This document shows, piece after piece, positions 1 through 5,250 of a stretch of 5,250 nt of DNA. The stretch is taken from positions 1 through 5,250 of the forward strand of contig JAWVZU010000262.1 of the NCBI GenBank assembly GCA_033722075.1. Reading direction: 5' to 3'. Under the pieces are notes generated by a model. That model saw nothing but the letters and a program-made list of their open reading frames with translations. It was not told the origin of the DNA and did not search any database. The first letter of the stretch is position 1, and each line of letters opens with the position of its first letter. The DNA is from JAWVZU01 sp033722075. Lineage in GTDB: Bacteria; Pseudomonadota; Gammaproteobacteria; Xanthomonadales; SZUA-38. The position numbers were made by a program, and so were the translations under genes.

Positions 1-12
1 AGACGCTTTGAT

Positions 13-2175
13 TCAGCCGTCCGCTTCGGAAACCTGGGTCCGCTGTTCCGCTATCCGGGCCCGCAGCCGGGCCAGCGCTTCCTCGAATTCAGGCTCGTCG
101 CGGATCGGGTCCAGGGCCGGGTCGGACAGGTGGAAGCGCCACTGGAACAGCCAGTTTTCATCGACGGCTTGAGCAAAAAGCCGCAATGCCTCGTCCTCGT
201 CTCCTTCCAGCAGGGCCAGCTTGACGTCGGCAAGTTCGTAGCCCAGGTAGCCCAGCCGCGGAAGTCGGTCGATATAGGCCCGCGTCAACTCCAGCGCCTT
301 CTCATACTCGTCGTTCCGTTCGCCTTTCAGCGCGTAGAGGTAGGCCGCATCAATCCAGTAGTTGGCCTGATGGGCAGGATAATAGCGTTGCTCACCCAGC
401 GGATACACGTCGGCCGGCCAGAGTGTCCGGTAACGCTCGATTGCCGCTCCGATCCTGCCCGCGGCGATATCGCGGTCCCGGAGAACACGCATGCTGGTGG
501 CCGCCGGGGTGAAGCGCAAGTTGCCGTTGGCCGCAGCGACTGCCGCCTCCTCGTTCCCGAAGATCCACTCGTACATCGCGGCCACCAGATAGGTGAAGAA
601 ATCCCCGCCCAGTCGATAGGCTTCATCCAGGTGCTTCCTGACGCGAGCGTCAAGCTCGAGATCCCCGAGCACCCAGGCATAAACGGCATGATTCCCGGCG
701 TCACCCGGCGTCGCCAGCAGCGCCTGGTCGAAGTACTCCAACGCCTTGTCGATCCGGCCATTCACGGACCAGTCCGGAAAGCCCGCATGCCAGTAAGCGC
801 CATCGTAATCCGGAAAGCTCTCGACAACCGCCAGGGCCCGGGTCCCGGCCTCCTCGAAACGGCCGAGCATGAACAGGTCTTCGCAGATGGAGACCTGAAT
901 CACCGCATCCCGAGGGTTCAACGTTGCCGCCTGGCGATGCAATGCCAACGCCTGCTCGGCGTTCCCGAAGAAATTTCGGGTCAGTTCGGCGAGCCAGTGA
1001 TGGGCCAGGGCATCGTTGCTGTTGAGTGCGATCGCCTTTTTCAGATTCGCCCGGGCCTTCTCCGTGTCATTGGCCTGCATATAGACCCCGCCCAGGGCGG
1101 TATAGGCATCGCTCAGGCGCGGATCCAGCTCGATTGCCCTCTCAGCGGCCGGTAGCGCGAGTTCAAGCATTCTTTCGAAGGAGACATTGCCGTAGTTGAA
1201 GTGCAGGCTGTGCGCGTTCGCAAGCCCCACATAGGCCAGCGCATAGTTCGGATCCAGCTCGATTGCCCGCTCGAAGTGCGCAATAGCCTCCTGCAGTTCC
1301 GAAACGCGTCGGTTGGCCAGGTTGTTCTTGCCCAGCAGATATTGCTCATAGGCTTCGAGGTTGTGGGTGGGAACGGCATCGAGCCGCTTTTTCTCTCCCC
1401 CCCCCCCCCCCCCCCGCAGGGCGTTGGCGATTTCCGACGCCATCTCACTCTGGATGGCAAAAACGTTGTCCGCGGTCAGGGTCCGATCGTAGGTCTCGGC
1501 CCAGAGGTGCTGGTCATTGGACGCATCGATCAGCTGGACGTTGATTCGCACCGCGTTTCCGGCGCGCTGCACGCCGCCTTCGAGGATTGTCGAGGCCCCG
1601 AGCTCTTTCCCGATCTGCTGCATGTTCTTCGTCGTGTCCCGGTATTCCATCACCGAGGTCCGCGAGATCACCCGCAGTGCCTGGATCTTGGACAGCTGGG
1701 TCAGGATGTCGTCGTGCATGCCGTCCACGAAATAGATGTCGTCTTCCTCGCGGCTGCGGTTGGCAAAAGGCAGGACGGCGATGGACTCGTATGCTTCGTT
1801 CTCGGCCGCAACCGGTTCGTCCGGCGATTCCGACCAGCGTCCGGTGCTGACCAGCACCACGATCGCCACGAGAAGCACAGTGATGATCATCCAGTTGAGC
1901 TTCTGGCCGGTCTCCTTCGAGATGGATTCTTCAAGCGTGACCTGGTCGCTGCGCTTGAGACCCTCGGGGGTGAGTTCGAAGGCCCAGGCGAAGATGAGGG
2001 CGAACGGAAAACCGAGCATGATCAGGAAGATGATGACCTTGATCACCCAGTCCGGCGCCTCGAAGGTCGGCAACAGCGTGGTCGTTATCTCCACCATCAG
2101 CCAGCCGGTGATGACGTAGGCAGCCGCCACCTTGAAGACATTCCGGCGCTTCAGTTCGGAGATGAAAGACTGCAT
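13..2175 (-). CDS. Membrane-anchored TolB-like (COG5616-type) protein with C-terminal TPR array
   Basis: Complete 720-residue protein. Domains in order: a short basic N-terminus (SELKRRNVFK, residues 6-15), three hydrophobic segments (about 16-35, 43-66 and 93-112), and a TolB-like/FlgO-like domain at about 130-253. That domain has the family signatures SIAVLPFANRS, the 'YFVDGMHDDILTQLS' stretch, LRVISRTSV, ILEGGVQRAGN and HLWAETYDR. TPRs follow from about 293 to the end, clearest around FERAIELDPNYALAY (301-315), ERAIELDPRLSDAY (345-358) and KKAIALNSNDALAH. In this family the TolB-like domain is often fused to an adenylate cyclase or winged-helix domain; neither is present. Positive charge before segment 1 and between segments 2 and 3 (LKR, K) predicts that the TolB/TPR part is periplasmic. 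The start at 2175 matches the family's typical N-terminus (M-x-ELKRRNVF). An upstream in-frame start at 2262 would add 29 Arg/Ala-rich residues that do not look conserved. The ribosome site is poor: AGGGG sits only 2 nt before ATG and GGAGG is 15 nt away. The likely role is scaffold or sensor; substrate and partner are unknown. The oddity is an in-frame G19 tract encoding six Gly (residues 255-260). Confidence 0.9.
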   Translation of the reverse strand: MQSFISELKRRNVFKVAAAYVITGWLMVEITTTLLPTFEAPDWVIKVIIFLIMLGFPFALIFAWAFELTPEGLKRSDQVTLEESISKETGQKLNWMIITVLLVAIVVLVSTGRWSESPDEPVAAENEAYESIAVLPFANRSREEDDIYFVDGMHDDILTQLSKIQALRVISRTSVMEYRDTTKNMQQIGKELGASTILEGGVQRAGNAVRINVQLIDASNDQHLWAETYDRTLTADNVFAIQSEMASEIANALRGGGGGGEKKRLDAVPTHNLEAYEQYLLGKNNLANRRVSELQEAIAHFERAIELDPNYALAYVGLANAHSLHFNYGNVSFERMLELALPAAERAIELDPRLSDAYTALGGVYMQANDTEKARANLKKAIALNSNDALAHHWLAELTRNFFGNAEQALALHRQAATLNPRDAVIQVSICEDLFMLGRFEEAGTRALAVVESFPDYDGAYWHAGFPDWSVNGRIDKALEYFDQALLATPGDAGNHAVYAWVLGDLELDARVRKHLDEAYRLGGDFFTYLVAAMYEWIFGNEEAAVAAANGNLRFTPAATSMRVLRDRDIAAGRIGAAIERYRTLWPADVYPLGEQRYYPAHQANYWIDAAYLYALKGERNDEYEKALELTRAYIDRLPRLGYLGYELADVKLALLEGDEDEALRLFAQAVDENWLFQWRFHLSDPALDPIRDEPEFEEALARLRARIAEQRTQVSEADG
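1397..1415. repeat. Homopolymer tract, 19 C on plus strand (G19 in the coding strand)
   Basis: There are 19 uninterrupted C from 1397 to 1415, read as G19 in the leftward TolB-like/TPR gene. It encodes the end of Arg254 and Gly255-260, between 'ANALR' and 'EKKRLDAVPTHNLEAY'. At the length given the frame stays open. Deleting one G gives a 353-residue product ending at a stop at 1113-1115. Adding one G gives a 276-residue product ending at TGA on the minus strand at 1346-1348. Tracts of this length are known to be hypermutable by slipped-strand mispairing. They are also a classic place for sequencing and assembly length errors. Confidence 0.95.
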
Positions 2176-2250
2176 GGCCCCTGGTTCTTGCCTCCATCGA
2201 ACGGCTGTCGCGGGCCGCGCCCGATTTGCCGCTCGAGCCGCCCGTGACGA

Positions 2251-2278
2251 AGCATAAACCAACCGGTTTCAGGGACAA
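2251..2278 (-). promoter_or_regulatory. Candidate sigma70-type promoter for the TolB-like/TPR gene
   Basis: On the minus strand there is TTGTCC (2278-2273, 4 of 6 to TTGACA), a 16-nt spacer, then TATGCT (2256-2251, 4 of 6 to TATAAT). The start of transcription would be near 2244, leaving a leader of about 70 nt before the ATG at 2175. The spacer contains the palindrome AACCGGTT (2261-2268). Both boxes are weak matches, so this is a suggestion based on position and spacing only. Confidence 0.3.
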
Positions 2279-2301
2279 GGTGAATCGGCAAGTAATTCAC
2301 C
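2279..2301. promoter_or_regulatory. Perfect 7-bp inverted repeat GGTGAAT-N9-ATTCACC, possible operator
   Basis: GGTGAAT (2279-2285) and ATTCACC (2295-2301) are exact reverse complements separated by 9 nt. Centre-to-centre distance is 16 bp, about one and a half helical turns. The repeat lies in the divergent intergenic region directly upstream of the candidate -35 box of the leftward gene and about 120 bp from the rightward gene's -10. No T-run follows on either strand, so it does not look like a terminator. A dimeric regulator site is the natural reading, but no regulator gene is visible in the window. Confidence 0.4.
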
Positions 2302-2418
2302 GAAGCGCTCTCCAATCCCGGACAGGCAGATCTTCCCATCGCCCACCCGGCCACAGCGAGGAAGTTGCGCACGCTCACGGCAGGAGCCTGGGGCGACGGA
2401 GGTCGTGGCCTAGCCAAC

Positions 2419-2427
2419 TGCTATATT
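2419..2427 (+). promoter_or_regulatory. Extended -10 promoter element for the cytochrome gene
   Basis: TGC-TATATT (2419-2427) matches the extended -10 consensus TGn-TATAAT in the TG and in 5 of 6 positions of the hexamer. No good -35 box lies at 16-18 bp upstream, which is usual for extended -10 promoters. Transcription would begin near 2434, giving a short leader of about 20 nt that contains the Shine-Dalgarno sequence. Supported by position and sequence only. Confidence 0.5.
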
Positions 2428-2443
2428 GAATACTGTCCCGACG

Positions 2444-2449
2444 AGGAGG
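2444..2449 (+). promoter_or_regulatory. Ribosome binding site AGGAGG deciding the cytochrome start
   Basis: AGGAGG is a perfect Shine-Dalgarno core. It is followed by GGG and then two consecutive in-frame ATG codons at 2453 and 2456. Spacing is 3 nt to the first and 6 nt to the second, so the second ATG is favoured. An in-frame TTG at 2426 overlaps the likely -10 element and has no such site, so it is rejected as a start. Confidence 0.75.
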
Positions 2450-2455
2450 GGGATG

Positions 2456-3409
2456 ATGTTCGATTACCTGGGCGTTGCGCTGCTGCTTGTGCTGGTGGTT
2501 CTGCTGGCCTGGTTGACGCGCAGGGCCTGGCGGGTGCGGCGCAAGCCGATCCGTTGGGTCGGCTCGGTTTTCGCTGGTCTGTTGACGGTCGTGGCCCTGG
2601 TGCTGCTGGGTGCCGCGCTGCTGGGTTACTGGAAGCTGAACCGCAGCTATCCCAATCCGGTTCCGGACCTGGAGATCAGGGTAAACCCGGAACGCCTTGC
2701 ACGCGGCGAAAAGTTTGCGCCTTTCTGTTCCGGGTGCCACGCGGCCGAGCAGGGCGCTCCGATGACGGGTCAGGACTTTCTCGGCCCCGATGCGCCGCCG
2801 ATCGGTCGCTTTTACGCGCCCAACCTGACCCCGGTCCATCTCGGAGACTGGAGTGATGGGGAGATCGCCCGCGCCATCCGCGAAGGAATCCATCGCAACG
2901 GGCGTCCCCTGCTCATCATGCCATCGCGGGTGCTGCGTCATCTCGGCGATGAAGACCTGGCAAGCATAATCGCGTACCTGCGGTCCCTGCCTCCGCAGGG
3001 GGAAAGGGCACCACCCAACGCGCTCAATGTGCTGGGCGCGATGCTGATCAACATCGCACCCATCATCGAGGCGCAGGCGCCGATCAGGGAGCCGGTGGAG
3101 ACGCCTATCCCCGGTCCCAACCCGACGTACGGGGCCTATCTCGCTTCATTCACCTGCGCCATGTGTCACGGCGAGGACCTGATGGGCAGCGTCAACATAC
3201 CGGCGCCCCCGATCACGACAGTGCCGCTGATGTGGACCGAGCAGGAATTCATCGACTTCATGCGTACCGGCAACAAGCCCGGCGGCATTCCCGTCAACGC
3301 CGAAACCATGCCCTGGAAGGAACTCGGGCGCTTCCTCGACGAGGATGACGACCTCCGAGCCATCTACGCGCACCTGGAGGAGAGGGCCGAGGCGCTCAGC
3401 TCCCCGTAA
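2456..3409 (+). CDS. Membrane-anchored di-heme cytochrome c
   Basis: 317-residue protein that should carry electrons in the periplasm. Two hydrophobic helices come first (about 2-21 and 34-57), separated by a strongly basic loop (TRRAWRVRRKPIR). This predicts a periplasmic N-terminus, a cytoplasmic loop and a periplasmic C-terminal domain. There are two covalent heme-c sites: CSGCH at 91-95 and CAMCH at 234-238. Likely distal Met ligands are Met155 (in LIMPSRV) and Met285 (in ETMPWKE). The first heme domain has the features of dehydrogenase-linked cytochrome c subunits: YAPNLTP, GDWSDGEIARAIREG, RPLLIMP and LGDEDLASIIAYLRSLPP. The alcohol-dehydrogenase type usually has three CxxCH motifs and a cleavable signal peptide; this one has two hemes and an anchor. 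No dehydrogenase, oxidase or heme-maturation gene adjoins it, so its donor and acceptor are unknown. The gene is monocistronic in this window, diverging from the TolB-like gene and converging on the next. The start could also be the ATG at 2453. Confidence 0.9.
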   Translation: MFDYLGVALLLVLVVLLAWLTRRAWRVRRKPIRWVGSVFAGLLTVVALVLLGAALLGYWKLNRSYPNPVPDLEIRVNPERLARGEKFAPFCSGCHAAEQGAPMTGQDFLGPDAPPIGRFYAPNLTPVHLGDWSDGEIARAIREGIHRNGRPLLIMPSRVLRHLGDEDLASIIAYLRSLPPQGERAPPNALNVLGAMLINIAPIIEAQAPIREPVETPIPGPNPTYGAYLASFTCAMCHGEDLMGSVNIPAPPITTVPLMWTEQEFIDFMRTGNKPGGIPVNAETMPWKELGRFLDEDDDLRAIYAHLEERAEALSSP

Positions 3410-3484
3410 TTTGACCCGCTGGAGCGCGCAGGACAACGCAAGGAGCCTCCGCCTCGGCACGGCCCCCTAACGAGACAAATGGGC

Positions 3485-3505
3485 TGGCCCCGGAGCACCG
3501 GGCCA
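3485..3505. terminator. Candidate bidirectional terminator hairpin between convergent genes
   Basis: TGGCCCCGG (3485-3493) pairs with CCGGGCCA (3498-3505) around an AGCA loop, with one bulged C, giving an 8-bp GC-rich stem. It lies between the stop of the cytochrome gene (3409) and the stop of the leftward repeat protein (3515), where a shared terminator is expected. The tails are only weakly T-rich: CTAGAGTTTCT rightward, and CATTTGTCTCGTT some nucleotides after the stem leftward. A second small inverted repeat, CTAGA-GTT-TCTAG (3506-3518), abuts it and includes the leftward stop codon. Termination efficiency is doubtful. Confidence 0.4.
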
Positions 3506-3514
3506 CTAGAGTTT

Positions 3515-5250
3515 CTAGAGCGCTTCAAGCGCCTCGGCCAGTCGGGCAATCCCAGGCATTTCGGGCGCTAGCTCGCGGGCCTTTTCCAGGTACCAGCTGG
3601 CGTCGTCGACAGCCTCCCGTTCAACAGCGTCCTGACCGGCCGCGACGAGCATCTCTCCGAGGCGGTCCAGCGCGGCGTCCGCCTGACCGTTGTCCGGGTC
3701 CATGGTGAGGACCTCTTGGTAGTTGTCCACCGATTCCTGAAGGGCAAATCGATTGCCTGGGTCCAGCTTGAATCGCTGTTCCGCTTTTTCCGCCGCTGAA
3801 AGGAGCAATTTGACCCGCAATTCGGCCAACCCCTCCCGGGCCGTTTCGGTGGAGGTCGGGGCATCCCGATTTTCCAGGCTGTTCCAGTAGGCGCGCTGCA
3901 CCGCATCCAGTTCGGGGTGAGCGGGGTCTATGGCGATGGCCAACGACAGCTGTTTGCGGGCCGATGCGAGGTCGTTGTTTCCGATGTCACGAGAGGCCAG
4001 TCGGACGTATTGTTGAGCGCCGAGGTAAAGCCGTCGGCGAGCTCCCCGATGATCCGGCTCGCGAGCCAGGACTTCCTTGTAAAGCGCGTAGGCCAGGAGC
4101 GGCTTGTTGATCTTCAGGTTGGCCTCGGCCCTTTCGAACAGTGCGGTCGCCGACTCCGAGCCGGTCAGGTTGGGATCGGGGAGGCTCGCGACCTTGATCG
4201 GTTGGTCCGAACCGCGCCGCGCCGGTGGTGCGGGCTGTTCTTCAACCGGTTCCGGAACCTGGGCTTCAGGCGAGGTCTGGGGCTCGGGGAGGGACGCAAG
4301 GCGGGTTTGTTCATCGATGATCCGCTCTTCCATGGCCCGAACCCCGGGCAGGTCGGGTGCGATCTCGATCGCATTCTCCAGATGGCCCCTGGCTGCGACC
4401 GGATCGCCCTGCTTAAGCTCATTGCCGGCCAATTCGAGGTACCGGCGCGCAACATCCGTGATGCCCTTCTGCGCTGCATCGTTTGCTGGATCCAGAGCAA
4501 GCACCGCGCGAAAGCTGGCCAGCGCGTTGTCGTCAGCGGGCCGCGACAGGCGATCCGCCTCGAGATGGTCTCGGCCCCGTTGCAGCAGCGTCGCGATCTG
4601 CTTGGTCTGCTCCCGCGCGCCCTGTTTTGCATCAATATACTGCTGGCTCAGACTGGCATAGCGCTCCGTGTCGCTGAGGCCCAGGCCTCGGGCATCGGAA
4701 AGCAGCAGTTCAACGCGACCCATTTCGCTGTTGTCCAGTGCGCTACTGATTTCGTCGAAAAGCCGTTCCCGGATGATCTCGATCCCTTCCTTTGCGCGCG
4801 CATTGTCAGGGTCCATCTTGAGTACGCGCTGGAACCCGGCGAGCGCATTACCACCAACCGGTCGGGTGAGTCGACCATCGTTCAGGGCTGCCTCGGCCTC
4901 GGCAAGCAGTCGTGTCACCCGTGCGGGGTTCTTGTCGTCAACCGGTTGTTCCTTCGCTGTCGGGGGCCTGGTCTGCTGCGCGTCTGTTTGCGAGTCGGGG
5001 CTCGTGGGCGCGGACCGTTCCCGAATTGACTCGAGGATCGAAAGCGCCCGTGCATTGGAGGGTTCGAGGACGAGCACTTCCTGAGCGAGTTCTTCCGCCG
5101 TGGCGCGCAGCTCGGGATCATCCGCTTCGGCATACTCGTCGGCGCGGACCAGCATGTCTTCGATGGACTCGTCGCCGAACGGGCCCGCGATGAGCACCAC
5201 GAGCAGGATCAGCACACCGGCGGCGCCCGCGGCGAGCACCGGCCGCTCCC
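3515..5250 (-). CDS. Membrane-anchored TPR-like repeat protein, C-terminal part (N-terminus beyond window)
   Basis: The frame is open from the right edge to a TAG stop at 3515-3517, giving 577 visible residues plus a partial codon. A GTG at 5237-5239 could be read as a start, but the frame continues upstream as Glu-Arg-Pro and the GTG lies at the very edge of the membrane helix. The true start is therefore probably outside. Numbering from the GTG: a hydrophobic helix at 1-19 (LAAGAAGVLILLVVLIAG), then an acidic, mostly soluble region predicted to be periplasmic. Four related units follow at about 121-200, 228-307, 377-453 and 491-574. Each has a helix with an 'F/Y-x-x-V-L-x-x-D/E-P-D/A-N/H' core (GFQRVLKMDPDN, SFRAVLALDPAN, LYKEVLAREPDH, NYQEVLTMDPDN). 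In units 2-4 a second helix resembles LENAIEIAPDLPGV. A weaker unit lies at 47-72. Pro/Glu-rich linkers sit at 76-105 and 311-357. The repeats are TPR-like, implying protein-protein contact. The missing N-terminus may carry another domain; in my recollection similar repeats occur behind Ser/Thr kinase or SUMF1-type domains, but nothing here shows that. No function is assigned. Confidence 0.8.
   Translation of the reverse strand, partial: ERPVLAAGAAGVLILLVVLIAGPFGDESIEDMLVRADEYAEADDPELRATAEELAQEVLVLEPSNARALSILESIRERSAPTSPDSQTDAQQTRPPTAKEQPVDDKNPARVTRLLAEAEAALNDGRLTRPVGGNALAGFQRVLKMDPDNARAKEGIEIIRERLFDEISSALDNSEMGRVELLLSDARGLGLSDTERYASLSQQYIDAKQGAREQTKQIATLLQRGRDHLEADRLSRPADDNALASFRAVLALDPANDAAQKGITDVARRYLELAGNELKQGDPVAARGHLENAIEIAPDLPGVRAMEERIIDEQTRLASLPEPQTSPEAQVPEPVEEQPAPPARRGSDQPIKVASLPDPNLTGSESATALFERAEANLKINKPLLAYALYKEVLAREPDHRGARRRLYLGAQQYVRLASRDIGNNDLASARKQLSLAIAIDPAHPELDAVQRAYWNSLENRDAPTSTETAREGLAELRVKLLLSAAEKAEQRFKLDPGNRFALQESVDNYQEVLTMDPDNGQADAALDRLGEMLVAAGQDAVEREAVDDASWYLEKARELAPEMPGIARLAEALEAL

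Noticed and set aside
130..1155. Long plus-strand open frame antisense to the TPR region
   Set aside because: The opposite strand encodes clear TPRs; the antisense translation is low-complexity with no domain.
1201..2247. Long open frame on the plus strand antisense to the TolB-like/TPR gene (348 codons, with a Pro run at the C tract)
   Set aside because: It is a shadow of GC-rich coding DNA. The translation has no recognisable motif or ribosome site and overlaps a gene with clear family signatures.
2151..2417. Possible 88-residue minus-strand ORF across the intergenic region
   Set aside because: It overlaps the start of the TolB-like gene and both candidate promoters, and has no ribosome site or recognisable sequence.
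2426..2455. TTG at 2426 as start of the cytochrome, adding ten residues
   Set aside because: It overlaps the likely -10 element and lacks a ribosome site, whereas AGGAGG stands directly before the tandem ATGs.
2726..3172. Tri-heme alcohol-dehydrogenase cytochrome subunit
   Set aside because: Only two CxxCH motifs are present in the whole protein and no dehydrogenase gene adjoins it.
3519..3533. GCGCTTCAAGCGC near-palindrome as a terminator stem
   Set aside because: It is inside the coding sequence for the C-terminal EALEAL and has a one-base loop, so it cannot form a useful hairpin as RNA.
1810..4947. The palindrome AACCGGTT occurs four times (1810, 2261, 4244, 4940), more than expected for an 8-mer
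   Set aside because: Three copies encode (E/Q)-P-V in Pro/acidic linkers of the leftward proteins, so codon use explains them. Only the 2261 copy is intergenic.
3917..5029. 370-codon plus-strand open frame antisense to the repeat protein
   Set aside because: The minus strand shows regular helical repeats with conserved DPDN-type cores; the antisense product has no coherent features.

Overview
The window looks like chromosomal DNA of a GC-rich gammaproteobacterium. The closest match from memory is the free-living Xanthomonadales, Chromatiales or Wenzhouxiangella-like groups, where membrane-anchored TolB-like/TPR proteins beginning with an 'ELKRRNVF' motif are common. This placement rests on protein motifs only. 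No rRNA, tRNA, CRISPR array, transposase or phage gene was seen.

Layout: (1) 13-2175, minus strand, a complete 720-residue protein with three membrane segments, a TolB-like (COG5616-type) domain and a long TPR array. Its coding sequence is interrupted in frame by 19 consecutive G (1397-1415, C on the plus strand), encoding six glycines exactly at the junction between the TolB-like and TPR domains. (2) 2176-2455, a divergent intergenic region with an extended -10 promoter for the rightward gene, a weaker candidate promoter for the leftward gene and a perfect 7-bp inverted repeat that could be an operator. (3) 2456-3409, plus strand, a membrane-anchored di-heme cytochrome c with two CxxCH motifs. 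(4) 3410-3514, a short convergent intergenic region with a GC-rich hairpin. (5) 3515-5250, minus strand, the C-terminal 577 residues of a membrane-anchored protein built from about four degenerate repeats of roughly 80 residues, TPR-like, whose N-terminus lies beyond the right edge.

By the positive-inside rule all three proteins appear to be fixed in the inner membrane with most of their mass in the periplasm. The window shows no common pathway. The two TPR proteins look like scaffolds, and the cytochrome looks like an electron carrier with no dehydrogenase gene beside it. The most notable signal is the G19 tract. A one-base slip either way would cut the TPR array off the membrane/TolB-like part, which makes this gene a candidate phase-variable (contingency) locus. 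A sequencing or assembly error in the homopolymer is the main competing explanation.
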